NCBI RefSeq assembly: GCF_900107725.1
Contig: NZ_FNQO01000007.1
Coordinates: 1-64,000 of the forward strand
Source of the DNA: Microbulbifer marinus
Lineage (GTDB): Bacteria > Pseudomonadota > Gammaproteobacteria > Pseudomonadales > Cellvibrionaceae
DNA length: 64,000 bases
Direction of reading: 5' to 3'
Positions 50,288-62,925 of the stretch are shown here, piece after piece (position 1 is the first letter of the stretch; each line of letters starts with the position of its first letter). Position numbers and translations under genes: made by a program. Under the pieces are notes generated by a model, which was not told where the DNA came from, searched no databases, and worked only from the letters and a program-made list of their open reading frames with translations.

Positions 50288-51499
50288 TTACTGCTCGGCG
50301 CCGTAACGCGCGGCCAGGTTACGGCCCAGCTGCATCATATGGACCTGATCGGGCCCGTCCGCCAGGCGAATGGTGCGCGCGTAGGCATAGTGTTGCGCAA
50401 GGTTGTAATCCTGACTCAGTCCGGCGGCGCCATGAATCTGGATTGCGCGATCGATCACGGTACACGCCATCTGCGGCGCCACTATCTTGATCATCGCGAT
50501 CAGATCCTTGGCTGCTTTGTTACCGTACCTGTCCATCTGGTCCGCGGCTTTCAGGGTCAGCAGGCGCGCCTGCTCGATTTCGCAGGCAGATTTCGCGATA
50601 TCTTCACGCACGGATTGCTGCTTGATCATCGGCCGGCCGAATACGACCCTTTGCTCCGCGCGCTTGGCCATCATTTCCAGCGCACGCTGGGCCTGGCCGA
50701 TCAGGCGCATACAGTGATGAATGCGGCCCGGGCCGAGGCGCCCCTGGGCGATTTCAAATCCGCGCCCCTCTCCAAGGATCAGATTGCCTGCCGGTACGCG
50801 CACATTGTCAAAAATCACTTCCGCGTGACCTTCCGGCGCATCATCGTAGCCAAACACGGTCATCGGGCGCACAATCTTGACGCCCGGCGTATTGGTGGGC
50901 ACCAGGATCTGTGACTGCTGCTGATAGCGATTCGGATTGTCCGCGTCGGATTTCCCCATCACGATCATGATTTCGCAGCGCTTGTTCATCAGGCCACTGA
51001 TGTAGAACTTGTGGCCGTTGATGACATAGTCATCGCCGTCGCGCACGATCGAAGTTTCGATATTGGTGGCGTCCGAAGAGGCGACTTTCGGTTCAGTCAT
51101 CGCGAATGCCGAGCGGATTTCACCGGCCAGCAGCGGCTGCAGCCAGCGCGCCTGCTGCTCTGCATCGCCGTACTGTGCCAACACCTCCATATTGCCGGTA
51201 TCCGGCGCGCTGCAGTTGAAGATCTCCGAGGAGAACAGCACCTTGCCCATTTCCTCGGCCAGCGGCGCGTACTCGAGATTCGAAAGGCCGGCACCAAAAC
51301 GCGGATCCGGCAAGAACAGGTTCCACAACTCGGCCTCGCGCGCCCTGGCTTTCAGCCCCACCATTATTGGCGGCTCACCCCAACGGTCTTCCTGCAGTTG
51401 CTGGTGATATGTCTGCTCCGCGGGATAGACATAGTCAGCCATAAATCGCTGCAGGCGCTCGAGCAGTACTTTCACCTTGTCTGAGTATTCGAATTCCAT
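50288..51499 (-). CDS. Acyl-CoA dehydrogenase-family protein (ACAD10/11-like), cassette B
   Basis: A 403-residue FAD-fold protein, paralogous to the one at 14234-15472. Shared segments include [71 protein letters not shown] and [20 protein letters not shown]. The residue in place of the MCAD catalytic Glu is again Asp in LADGPDQVH. Small insert differences from copy A suggest the duplicates are not recent. Lies between the cassette-B phosphatase and kinase genes on the same strand. Confidence 0.9.
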   Translation of the reverse strand: MEFEYSDKVKVLLERLQRFMADYVYPAEQTYHQQLQEDRWGEPPIMVGLKARAREAELWNLFLPDPRFGAGLSNLEYAPLAEEMGKVLFSSEIFNCSAPDTGNMEVLAQYGDAEQQARWLQPLLAGEIRSAFAMTEPKVASSDATNIETSIVRDGDDYVINGHKFYISGLMNKRCEIMIVMGKSDADNPNRYQQQSQILVPTNTPGVKIVRPMTVFGYDDAPEGHAEVIFDNVRVPAGNLILGEGRGFEIAQGRLGPGRIHHCMRLIGQAQRALEMMAKRAEQRVVFGRPMIKQQSVREDIAKSACEIEQARLLTLKAADQMDRYGNKAAKDLIAMIKIVAPQMACTVIDRAIQIHGAAGLSQDYNLAQHYAYARTIRLADGPDQVHMMQLGRNLAARYGAEQ

Positions 51500-51525
51500 G
51501 GTTAGCCGCCTTTATTAAGTTATTC

Positions 51526-52197
51526 TCAGCTGTAGGTAATGAATTCGTGCCGCTGTTCGTGTTCCAGGTGCGGCACGTGATTGAAACTGTGCAGGCTGAA
51601 GCTGTCGGCGCCGACGAAGAAGCGGCTCACCGCCGTGTTCTTGATCTGCATGTTGAGTTTGATTACGGTCTCCGCCTGGGCACCGAGCACCTGGCGGACC
51701 ATCATCGCAATGGCGCCGCCGGAGCTGACCACCAGTGTCCTGCTGCCGCGAGGGCTGTCGCCGATCAGGCCCAGCGCGTCCTCGATACGCTGCTCGAACT
51801 CCTGCCAGGATTCCGAACCGTTTATCTCACCAGCCGCCCAGGCCAGCATCGCTTTTTTCAGGAAGCGGTAATATTCAGGCTTGCCGGCACCCGCTTTTGG
51901 CACCGACTGTGGGTCGTGCTCGCCGTACCTCTGCAGCAGGCTGTGAAAGTCGAATTCATTCAACTGGGGGCAGATCTGCACCTGACCGGCATCCAGCGCC
52001 ATCCCCGTACAGATGCCCTGCGCGGTTTCCCGGTGGCGCAGCAGACTGCCGCAGAGGATGCGGTCGAACTGCATACCCGCGGCCTGCCAGTGCTCACCCA
52101 GCCAGCGCGCCTGGCGCATGCCGAGCTCGGATAGCTTGTCGTAGTCTGCGGCGCCGTATGAGGCCTGTCCGTGACGGACGGTGTAAAACTCTGCCAA
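51526..52197 (-). CDS. Histidine phosphatase family protein, cassette B
   Basis: A 223-residue phosphoglycerate-mutase-fold protein, paralogue of the one at 13542-14210. The motif TVRHGQASYGAADYDKLSELG starts at residue 6, ILCGSLLRHRETAQGI is near 46, and VVSSGGAIAMMVRQVL is near 155, with the same SGG in place of the usual second-histidine GH. It opens minus-strand block B and is divergent from the LysR gene with 95 bp between, so it is probably the first gene controlled by that regulator. Confidence 0.85.
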   Translation of the reverse strand: MAEFYTVRHGQASYGAADYDKLSELGMRQARWLGEHWQAAGMQFDRILCGSLLRHRETAQGICTGMALDAGQVQICPQLNEFDFHSLLQRYGEHDPQSVPKAGAGKPEYYRFLKKAMLAWAAGEINGSESWQEFEQRIEDALGLIGDSPRGSRTLVVSSGGAIAMMVRQVLGAQAETVIKLNMQIKNTAVSRFFVGADSFSLHSFNHVPHLEHEQRHEFITYS

Positions 52198-52292
52198 TGC
52201 CTATCTCCTACCAACTAGGCCAATACCCTAGCGCTCCCGAATAGATCATCCAAGTTTATTATGCGAATATCTAATCATTCACAGCGTCAAAC

Positions 52293-55405
<3,113 letters not shown>

Positions 55406-55455
55406 TTACCGCGTCCACAGCGAAAACTCTGTGTATTCCAGTCTGAGCGCTAGCA

Positions 55456-55485
55456 GTGGCCGATATCCGCCAGGATATCGGCCAC
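55456..55485 (+). terminator. Terminator after the dienoyl reductase gene
   Basis: Perfect 13-bp stem GTGGCCGATATCC/GGATATCGGCCAC with a four-base loop, 51 bp past the stop and followed by TTTTC on the plus strand. Confidence 0.8.
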
Positions 55486-55561
55486 TTTTCCACTCGCTGT
55501 ACAAAAAATTGAGGTGGAGCCGCGCGCGCGCCGCTAGCTCCTATGTTGTCACGCCCGGAAT

Positions 55562-55588
55562 AAAAAAGGCCCCGAAGGGGCCGAAAAA
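55562..55588 (-). terminator. Terminator of the MFS gene
   Basis: GGCCCC-GAA-GGGGCC hairpin (55568-55582) with A6 on its left and A7 on its right. On the minus strand it ends in a T run 22 bp after the MFS stop. Confidence 0.75.
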
Positions 55589-55609
55589 AACAACGTAGAC
55601 TACAAACGC

Positions 55610-56878
55610 TTATGGTGCCGGAGTCGCATCAGGCTGCAATTCCAATACCTGCTCCCGCTCCGGCCACTGGGGCCTGGATAGGCGCGCTGTCAACCGGTAG
55701 AGCGCGAACACCACTCCGCACAGGACGAACATCATCCAGTAGAGTGCGGGGCCGCTCCACCATTCGATCACGATACCGCCGATCAGCGGCGCCAGCGACC
55801 AGCCCAGCGAGTAGAAAGACGAGGCCCCAAAATAACTACCGCGCAAGTGATCCGGTGCCAGCCGGTCTATCTGTACACTCATGGTCGGAAACAGCACCGC
55901 TTCCGCGAGACTGACGACAAAGGTGGCCCCCAACCAGCCCACAAACCAGCCAACTGGGTTGAGCGCAAACCACACCTGCCCCACGGCCAATACAGCCAGG
56001 CCGACAATGATGCGTCCGTTGACATCGATATTGCGCATCATCTGCAGCAACGGAAACTGCAACAGCACGATGGTGGATGCATTCACCAGGATCATGCTGG
56101 AGATCAGTTCCACCAGCCGGGGAGCCTCGGCGCGCGTCAGGTACTGCACGAGACTGGAATCCATGTGGGCATAGATGAACAGCGTCAGCACATTGGCGAT
56201 AATCACCACCAGAAAAACCTGATCCCTGCGCAGGACTGCGAGTGTGCTCGCCAGGGTCACGCTGGTGTCCCGGCGTTTGTGGGCCAGCCGCCCGCTTTCC
56301 GTGCGCGCGAAGCCCCATACAAATGCCAGGCTCAGCAACAGATAACTGAGCGCGGTCAACCCAAAGGTCGACTGCTGTGCACTCAGACCTGCCCAGACAC
56401 CAACAATCGGACCCAGTGCCGCCCCCACGTTGATCAGGAAATAGCGAAACTGCAATGCCAGCTCGCGACTGTTCTTCTCCGGAATAAGATCACCGATCAG
56501 CGCGCTGGCCGGCGGTTCCCACACCGCGCGACCAATTGAGCAGAAGGTCATCGCGAGAATAAATACTGGCAGCGTCTGTGCCACGGCCAGCAGCGCAAAG
56601 GCGACAAAGTTAATGGCGGTTCCCGCCAGCAACATATTGCGGCGACCGTAGCGATCCGACAGGGATCCCACGTAAAACCCCAGCAGCGCTGCGCCAACGG
56701 CAGAGGCGCTCAGAATCAAGCCGATCTGCGCCGCACCGAGTTGAAACTTCTCGTATAACAGGATCGCCAGAAACGGCCACACCATAAAATAGGTGCCGCG
56801 ACCAAAAAAACTGCCGATCAGAATTATCCAGATTAAAGGTGGAAAGCTGTGCAGCCGCTGCCACCACTGCCTGTCCAT
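55610..56878 (-). CDS. MFS transporter
   Basis: A 422-residue inner-membrane carrier with about twelve hydrophobic segments. The MFS signature GSLSDRYGRRNMLLAG (about 71-86) lies after helix 2, and AVWEPPASALIGDLIPEKNSRELALQFRYFLINVGAALGP (about 117-156) is typical of DHA1-type drug exporters such as MdtH. AAGGAG precedes the ATG. Substrate not evident. Monocistronic, with its own terminator. Confidence 0.88.
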   Translation of the reverse strand: MDRQWWQRLHSFPPLIWIILIGSFFGRGTYFMVWPFLAILLYEKFQLGAAQIGLILSASAVGAALLGFYVGSLSDRYGRRNMLLAGTAINFVAFALLAVAQTLPVFILAMTFCSIGRAVWEPPASALIGDLIPEKNSRELALQFRYFLINVGAALGPIVGVWAGLSAQQSTFGLTALSYLLLSLAFVWGFARTESGRLAHKRRDTSVTLASTLAVLRRDQVFLVVIIANVLTLFIYAHMDSSLVQYLTRAEAPRLVELISSMILVNASTIVLLQFPLLQMMRNIDVNGRIIVGLAVLAVGQVWFALNPVGWFVGWLGATFVVSLAEAVLFPTMSVQIDRLAPDHLRGSYFGASSFYSLGWSLAPLIGGIVIEWWSGPALYWMMFVLCGVVFALYRLTARLSRPQWPEREQVLELQPDATPAP

Positions 56879-57426
56879 TGCACTACTCCTTGTCGATCAT
56901 TACTCTCTTCGTAAATTGCCGGCAAAAAAAAACCCGGAAGGCCAGCCTTCCGGGTTTTCTCTGTGGAGGAAGGCTTTACACCTTCCATCGCTTATCGCTC
57001 TGTCAGGTGTGCGGGGTGATCACTGCGGTCACCGGGCGCATTGTGTGAGCCGCACATAGGGCGCGATTTTCCTGAACGCCACACCACAGGCGAGCGGTGG
57101 CCGGCAGCTGGTGCTGCAGAGCGGAGCGCATACGCGGTGACGTGTGGAGGTATCGGGAACTCATCGGAAACAATCGCCATTGACTTAATGGCATCAATAG
57201 TATCTGACCAATTGGCGTTTGCAAGCATAATTTGCGGTTAATGCCAGACATGGGGAAAAGCACCTCACGCAAGCGTGGATATGTGCACAGTACAGTCAAC
57301 CGACAACATTCATTTGCACGTCTATACTCCACTGTGGCAATAGCCATAAGTAACGCGGGTCAATCACAACCCCACGGATGAAAGTGACCAGACGCCGAAG
57401 CTGGCGTCGCGAATGATTTGCAAGCC
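56879..57426. other. Intergenic region with a probable minus-strand small transcript
   Basis: Holds a strong minus-strand terminator (56921-56956) that cannot serve any identified gene. A minus-strand frame at 56992-57228 (78 codons from ATG) has no ribosome site and no recognised family. A plus-strand promoter candidate (CCGACA 57300-57305, 17-bp spacer, TATACT 57323-57328) and a GACGCC/GGCGTC hairpin (57391-57408) precede the next gene. Confidence 0.45.
56921..56956 (-). terminator. Strong orphan minus-strand terminator
   Basis: Stem AACCCGGAAGG/CCTTCCGGGTT (56931-56941 and 56946-56956) followed on the minus strand by an uninterrupted run of about ten T. It would end a transcript coming from the right, where no minus-strand gene is identified before 57.4 kb. 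Confidence 0.8.
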
Positions 57427-59193
57427 ATGTCTTTATCAAACCTCCTAATGCAAACCCGACCAGCCGTAGAAGAAGAACTTTTCGCTCTGGCACCGCCCTA
57501 TACCCTGTTCATATCCATTTGCGACGGCAAGCGCAGGGCCAAGGTTCGACACGCCACCGCAGACGACTTCTCCACTGCCTGGCGATCGGCGGCATCCATG
57601 GCACGCAGAGCGGCAAAGGATGCCAAAATGAATGTCTGCTGGCTCAGGGTGGATTGGGTCACTGGTATCGAGGAAACGACGTGGCGCGAAATTAAGCGGA
57701 AGCTCAAAACCCTCACTTCATCTTTCTTCCGCCAAGGAATTGCACTGGACCCGGATCTAAGATCCGCCTTCCTGGAACAGGAGATCAACGCCAACGCCAT
57801 GTTTTATGGCGGGAAGAAGGTCGAACATGCAGTTCTCAACGAAAAGAAGTTCATGGCCTATGTGCGCCGGCGCTACCGCAACCATCCGGAGGTGGATTTT
57901 TCAGATGACAAGCCGGTCTATGTGCTGTCCACCAAGGGCGTCTTCACTGAAGGATCCGGGACACCCGTTCCCTTGCACGGGTCTGGACGACATGCCGGCC
58001 GCCGAAGAATCAAGGAGTTCGATGAGAAAATAGCAGCCAGGTTGATTGTAACCAGCAGCCAGTACCTGGCTAGACAGGTAAGGGCCAGCGGCCAATTTCG
58101 CTATGGCCGACATGCCTGCTTTGACAGGAACATCAACCACTACAACGCCTTGCGTCACGTCGGCAGCTTATATGCAATGCTGGAAGCCTGGGAGTTGACC
58201 GGCGATCAGAGATTGAAAGACGCCATCGATAGAGCCCTGGAATACCTGACGCGAGAGATCATCAAGCCGGTAACATTGCCGTCCGGTAAAGAGGTATCTT
58301 ATGTTGTGGATGGCGATGAGATAAAGCTGGGCGGAAACAGCATCTGCGTACTCATGCTCGCAAAATACGTATCCCTGACCGGGAGCAAAAAGTACGATGA
58401 TCTGATGGAGAGCATTTCCCTCGGAATCGACTATTTACAGGATCCCGAGACCGGCAAGTTTGTGCATGTATTGCGGTACCCTGACCTATCCTTGAAGGAC
58501 GAGTTCCGGATAATCTATTTTGATGGAGAAGCCGCGTTTGGCCTCATGCGACTGTACGGAATCAGAAAGGATCCCCGCTGGCTGTCGATTGTTGAAAAGG
58601 CGTTTACCTACTTTATTTCTGCTGAGCACTGGAGGGCGCACGATCACTGGCTGAGCTACTGCGCAACCGAGATGATCCTATACCGGCCGGAAGAGCGGTA
58701 TTACGACTTCGGCTTGAAAAATGCTACCGATTACCTGGATGCCATGGAAGGACGCATCCCCGCCGTCCCAACGCAGTTCGAACTGATGATGGCGGCGGAG
58801 AAGCTGGTTTATCGCCTGCAGCGAGATAAAAACCACGCACACCTACTAGAGAAATTTGACCTGGAAAGGTTTTACGACGGCTTGCATAAGCGGGCGCACC
58901 ACCTGCTGAATTCCTATATCTGGCCGGAATTCGCGATGTATTTCAAACGCCCAAGCAGCATTCTTGGTGCATTTTTCATCCGACGCCACGGCTTTCGTGT
59001 GCGCATAGACGACGTTCAACACTATCTGTCAGGCCTGATTGGCTACCTCTATTACCTACTCCGCGACAGGAATATCAAAATACCGGACAATCAAGTCGAT
59101 GAAGATACCGCCGCAGCCCCCCAGGCTTTCGATTCAAAAGCAATCGCCAGTGCCAGAGAAAGTTTAAAATTGGCTCACAGCAGCCCCGATTGA
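57427..59193 (+). CDS. Uncharacterised protein with predicted alpha/alpha-toroid domain
   Basis: Family not recognised. Of about 588 residues, the first ~200 form a mixed domain (TLFISICDGKRRAKVRHATADD, then MNVCWLRVDWVTGIEETTWREI and DKPVYVLSTKGVF). From about 200 on there are repeated helix pairs typical of alpha/alpha toroids: HYNALRHVGSLYAMLEAWELTGDQRLKDAI, GGNSICVLMLAKYVSLTGSKKYDDL, YFDGEAAFGLMRLYGIRKDPRWLSIV, HWLSYCATEMILY. Such folds occur in epimerases, lyases and glycosidases. No signal peptide. Convergent with the CapA/ATP-grasp gene 0.5 kb away. Start uncertain (TTG 57418 or ATG 57427/57448); no good ribosome site. Confidence 0.65.
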   Translation: MSLSNLLMQTRPAVEEELFALAPPYTLFISICDGKRRAKVRHATADDFSTAWRSAASMARRAAKDAKMNVCWLRVDWVTGIEETTWREIKRKLKTLTSSFFRQGIALDPDLRSAFLEQEINANAMFYGGKKVEHAVLNEKKFMAYVRRRYRNHPEVDFSDDKPVYVLSTKGVFTEGSGTPVPLHGSGRHAGRRRIKEFDEKIAARLIVTSSQYLARQVRASGQFRYGRHACFDRNINHYNALRHVGSLYAMLEAWELTGDQRLKDAIDRALEYLTREIIKPVTLPSGKEVSYVVDGDEIKLGGNSICVLMLAKYVSLTGSKKYDDLMESISLGIDYLQDPETGKFVHVLRYPDLSLKDEFRIIYFDGEAAFGLMRLYGIRKDPRWLSIVEKAFTYFISAEHWRAHDHWLSYCATEMILYRPEERYYDFGLKNATDYLDAMEGRIPAVPTQFELMMAAEKLVYRLQRDKNHAHLLEKFDLERFYDGLHKRAHHLLNSYIWPEFAMYFKRPSSILGAFFIRRHGFRVRIDDVQHYLSGLIGYLYYLLRDRNIKIPDNQVDEDTAAAPQAFDSKAIASARESLKLAHSSPD

Positions 59194-59376
59194 TAGATCT
59201 TTCGGCAACTGCAGATTCAAAACTCGACGCAAACTGAGTTTGCGATCATCCTCCCGGTGCATATGTAGGAATTTATCCTGCGAGGCAATCAGACTGATAC
59301 AGAATTTTTCCTCGCCGGTAAAATCTGTGGGCCGCTTCCAGAACAGATAACCGCAGGTCTGAAAATCCGACGGTAT
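59164..59376 (-). pseudogene. Possible gene remnant, minus strand
   Basis: A 71-codon open stretch without a proper start, bounded by a TGA at 59377-59379 and a TAA at 59164-59166. It encodes a protein-like sequence (GYLFWKRPTDFTGEEKFCI, then LIASQDKFLHMHREDDRKL). It overlaps the end of the toroid gene by 30 bp. It may be the C-terminal end of a decayed gene, but could be chance. Confidence 0.3.
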
Positions 59377-59727
59377 TCAAAATTCTGGGTCATCTCTTTT
59401 TTGCTAATGGTAAAGAAATGACACAGAATTCTGAGCACTACCGTAGGTCATGGAATATTTCTCCAATCTCTCTTTTTAAAGCCCAAAATATCGCCTTTTT
59501 TGGCACTTCGGGACATAGACTATGTGATACCTGCAACAATCCTTGACGTGAGCTTGGCTCTGCCAACCTCTCATATGGCCTCCTATATAGAACTTGCCGG
59601 TGCATGTGAGGCCATATTGTCTACCCTGCACGACTGAACGGCAGAACCCTGTCACGCCTCACCGCCAGAGGCGGTGACTTACTTAGCTACGCGTTAATTA
59701 ATTACAGCCTCTCACGAACATGTATTC
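59194..59727. other. AT-richer intergenic region with inverted repeats
   Basis: No intact gene. Besides the possible remnant it contains three inverted repeats: AATTCTGGGTCAT/ATGACACAGAATT (59381-59393 and 59418-59430, one mismatch), ATATGGCCTC/GAGGCCATAT (59573-59582 and 59608-59617), and TCACCGCC-AGA-GGCGGTGA (59659-59677). Base composition drops compared with the flanking housekeeping DNA. Confidence 0.5.
59659..59677. repeat. Hairpin between the two convergent genes
   Basis: TCACCGCC/GGCGGTGA with a three-base loop, about 50 bp beyond the stop of the CapA/ATP-grasp gene. Lacks a T run on either strand, so a terminator role is uncertain. Confidence 0.5.
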
Positions 59728-62103
59728 TCAGCCAAATGGAAAATGCTGGAACGTCTTTCCATTCAGCAAGTCTTGGTACAGCCTGGAACGTGCCTGAAGA
59801 TACTCTTCACCCAGTAACCTATCGTACTTTTGATTAAACCTGTCCCACTGTCCGGGCCGAGGGGTAAACTCGCCAAGCACCATACCATCCACGCTCTTGA
59901 GCATATCGATACGCATGAATGGCACCGGCAAGTTCAGGCTTACTTTTTCAACTTCCTCTATCTGTTGCACGCTTACACCATCCCCGATCCACGTCTCGCT
60001 ATCGTACTTCCCAGTATCAGTGAGGCGCCTACCATCTCGCGACCAAAAACAATGTCGAGGATTTTCGCCACGAACTATTTCAAGAATCAAAACGACTTTT
60101 CCATAGAATGAATAAAACTTTATATCTCGAGCCGGGGTCATCAATTGCAAATCCTCCAGAATCATATCCTCAACAATCCAACGATCCCGAACTCCACCTG
60201 TTACTACATTGTCTTTAATAACGTATTTATTCGTATACTCTGTAAATTCACGCCATGATGAGAAATTCAAATTATTTTTTAGCACACGAATATGATTTTC
60301 ATCAAAATAAAATGCGACACCCACTGTACCGGTAGCCCTAACTGGCTTTAATACCGCAGGTCTACCTGGCTGTTTAATTTCACGAAATTTGCACACCTCA
60401 TTATTACAATCCGGACGACGCAAACCAATCTTATCGGCAAACTCATACGCCTTGGTTTTATGATCTAGATTCCACGCAAATACCGGTATTCCAATCCTTT
60501 TTTCTTCAGAGTTCTGCATCATAATAGAATGAAATGATATAGCCTTGAGTACTGGAACTTTCCTTTTCTCGATATGCCTCAGCATCTGGTGGGTTAATTG
60601 ATTTGGCTGTGCATTTTCTACCAAACGACTCATTTGCATTTTATTAAAGCCATTATCACGCAGGAAATTATTTTTCGTAATCCTTGCCTTATAGAAAGCT
60701 TTGGCTTTTTCATTTATCAAATCGGTTATTTTCTGAGGCAAGTCCAAGGGGTGATCAGGGTTACTGGGAGAATCAAATAAATCTAAGATAAGGTTTATAC
60801 ATTCCTTCTTGTTAACTTTTTCTTCCACCTTACTAGTTGTTGCACTCCGTATCCTGAACCCCGGCGCCACCCGTGCGTTAGATACCTTCCTGGACAATGT
60901 TGTAACCAAAAACATTCCGCGCCCAGAAAGAACCTTTGCATATAGCTCTGTCAATGCTTTCTCGGTGCCGTTAAGTAAGGCTTCCACATCCCCGTCACAG
61001 AGGTTTCGCACCCAGCCGCGAATCGATAGGCTTTCGGCATATGACTTAAGAATTTTCCTGAACCCGACATGTTGCACCTTACCCTTGAAGATAACTTTCT
61101 CTGTCCTCTCATTGGGAAGCACTGACATTTGTACATTATCCCCAATTGGCGCATCACAATAAGATTTATGAGCTTCTACTCTAAAACCAGACTCTTTGTT
61201 ATCTGTCATAATTTCATTTATCGTAAATCCCTGCTTTCCATCAATGTCAGCCAGGGAAACAATCAGGCTTTTTGGATCCGCCCCCTTAGCCTTATACCTT
61301 CCAGGAGAGTTAAAAATAAAATTACCGATAGAATAAAAAATTTTCCCGCCAGCAAAATTCTCCACCTTATCAGCTTTATGTGTGCCATGAGCAACTACAT
61401 GGTCTGCCCCAGCGTCTATAATATCTCGGCACCAATTCTGATGATTCCCGTTTATATCCCGGTAATCCATACCTTGCCAATGGGGACACACAATCACGAT
61501 ACTATCTGGATCCGAAGCCTTGATATTCTGGATTCCTTTCTCCATCTCGTCAAAATTCGTGCTGGCAATACCGGGCCTGTCTTTTTCCGCAAAAAATCCA
61601 TACTTGATATATCGCCTTGTTGCTCGCATTCCGTTGAAGACATAGACGCTTTTTACCCTTTCTCCTACCTTCGCCTCAATGCGGTAGGGCCTGCGTGCCT
61701 CCTCGAGATTTATGCCTGCTCCGATAGTCGCAATACCGTTGGAATTCAGCTTCGCAATCATGGCCAGCAACTTGTCCGGCCCATAGTCCATGGTGTGGTT
61801 GTTGGCCAAAGTGACGGCGGTCACACCCAATCTTTTTAGTACTTCGATGGTAACGTCTGGATCATCACAACCTGGGTATTGCTTGCCCTCTATCGGTTTA
61901 CCGGGGTCATGGCTGAGCACCGTTTCCAGGTTGACTATGATTTCATCGCTGCCTTCTAGAATCGGCCTCACTCCCTCAAAGAACGATATCGGGTTGTTCA
62001 ACAAACGATCATATGCTTGAGAAAATTTTTTCCTTGACCGGCGAAGGTAGTAGTACCCCAGGCTGGTATCTCCGCAAAATGTGATCCTAAATGACTCAAC
62101 CAT
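59728..62103 (-). CDS. Fusion of CapA-like phosphoesterase and ATP-grasp ligase domain
   Basis: A 791-residue two-domain protein. The N-terminal ~330 residues are a PGA_cap/CapA metallophosphoesterase-like domain with GDTSLG (about 11), NLETVL (about 57), LANNHTMDYG (about 99), CPHWQGMDY (about 210) and HGTHKADKVE (about 238), all metal-site motifs intact. The C-terminal ~270 residues read as a TupA-like ATP-grasp domain: AVLKPVRATGTVGVAFYF, then DRWIVEDMILEDL, MRIDMLKS and LGEFTPRPGQWDRF. No signal peptide or membrane anchor, so cytoplasmic, unlike PgsA/CapA. AGGAG precedes ATG. Base composition is clearly AT-richer than its neighbours, suggesting transfer. It may form amide bonds in an unknown peptide polymer or conjugate. 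Confidence 0.8.
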   Translation of the reverse strand: MVESFRITFCGDTSLGYYYLRRSRKKFSQAYDRLLNNPISFFEGVRPILEGSDEIIVNLETVLSHDPGKPIEGKQYPGCDDPDVTIEVLKRLGVTAVTLANNHTMDYGPDKLLAMIAKLNSNGIATIGAGINLEEARRPYRIEAKVGERVKSVYVFNGMRATRRYIKYGFFAEKDRPGIASTNFDEMEKGIQNIKASDPDSIVIVCPHWQGMDYRDINGNHQNWCRDIIDAGADHVVAHGTHKADKVENFAGGKIFYSIGNFIFNSPGRYKAKGADPKSLIVSLADIDGKQGFTINEIMTDNKESGFRVEAHKSYCDAPIGDNVQMSVLPNERTEKVIFKGKVQHVGFRKILKSYAESLSIRGWVRNLCDGDVEALLNGTEKALTELYAKVLSGRGMFLVTTLSRKVSNARVAPGFRIRSATTSKVEEKVNKKECINLILDLFDSPSNPDHPLDLPQKITDLINEKAKAFYKARITKNNFLRDNGFNKMQMSRLVENAQPNQLTHQMLRHIEKRKVPVLKAISFHSIMMQNSEEKRIGIPVFAWNLDHKTKAYEFADKIGLRRPDCNNEVCKFREIKQPGRPAVLKPVRATGTVGVAFYFDENHIRVLKNNLNFSSWREFTEYTNKYVIKDNVVTGGVRDRWIVEDMILEDLQLMTPARDIKFYSFYGKVVLILEIVRGENPRHCFWSRDGRRLTDTGKYDSETWIGDGVSVQQIEEVEKVSLNLPVPFMRIDMLKSVDGMVLGEFTPRPGQWDRFNQKYDRLLGEEYLQARSRLYQDLLNGKTFQHFPFG

Positions 62104-62319
62104 CGCTGTTCTCCTAGCGCCTTTTCCTCAACCCGCCCTACGAAGGAAATCTGCTCAGTGTGGACAAACCATTTATTTTGCGTATGCTTTTCCGCTCGTT
62201 TTTTGTGCACTTCGCAGCGGTGCTACATTCGAGCGAGGCCATGGAGGCATCAAACAATAAAAGTTCATCCTGGATAACTACCATATTGCTCCCTGTATAG
62301 GAGCAGAGGGGATTGAAAA

Positions 62320-62838
62320 TTGAAAAAAATTACTCTAGCTTCCTGCGTCTTTAGCCTATTATTCCTGAGTGGCTGCGCCAGCGTGCGGAATTCCGAGATT
62401 TCACCGGGTCTGGGTACAGCCCTGGATGCCACCACCACCTACTACGGCCTGGAATACGCCGGTGCCACCGAAGTGAACCCGCTACTCAGCTGGGGGAACC
62501 CCCTTACCGCAGCGCTTGGATCTATCGCCCTCAAGCAGGGGATCAAGTACGCGGCCGTCAACTATATGCACGCGGACCCTTTCACAGTGGATAGCAATGT
62601 CGAGTCCGCAGGGGTCGCGGCCGGGGTGTGGAATATCGGTACCCTCGCCGGCGTAAACCCCTTTTTGGGTATCGCTGCTGCAATCGCCTCCGGTTACGGC
62701 TATTACAAATACCGCGTGCATGCCCACGCCATCGAACAAGCCAAGTACCGGCGTCATGCCGCCAACGAGGTCGAGGCACAGCAGCGGGAACAAAACCAAC
62801 GCACCCCGCTTCTCACCGCACAGGCTGAGGCTCCCTAA
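62320..62838 (+). CDS. Putative lipoprotein
   Basis: A 172-residue protein of unknown family. The N terminus is a lipoprotein signal (KKITLASCVFSLLFLSGCAS, lipobox LSGC with Cys at about residue 19). The rest has Gly/Ala-rich hydrophobic stretches (NPLTAALGSIALKQGI, AAGVWNIGTLAGVNPFLGIAAAIASGYGYY) and a charged C-terminal tail (AANEVEAQQREQNQRTP). The start is TTG at 62320 with GAGGGGA upstream. Divergent from the CapA/ATP-grasp gene. Confidence 0.75.
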   Translation: MKKITLASCVFSLLFLSGCASVRNSEISPGLGTALDATTTYYGLEYAGATEVNPLLSWGNPLTAALGSIALKQGIKYAAVNYMHADPFTVDSNVESAGVAAGVWNIGTLAGVNPFLGIAAAIASGYGYYKYRVHAHAIEQAKYRRHAANEVEAQQREQNQRTPLLTAQAEAP

Positions 62839-62925
62839 ACCGGTACTTCATCGTCGCACCGCCGACTTCGCCCTCGAGGTCGGTGGCAATCTGCAGCAGC
62901 CGCAAATTCTCGCCGCCGATGGCTG

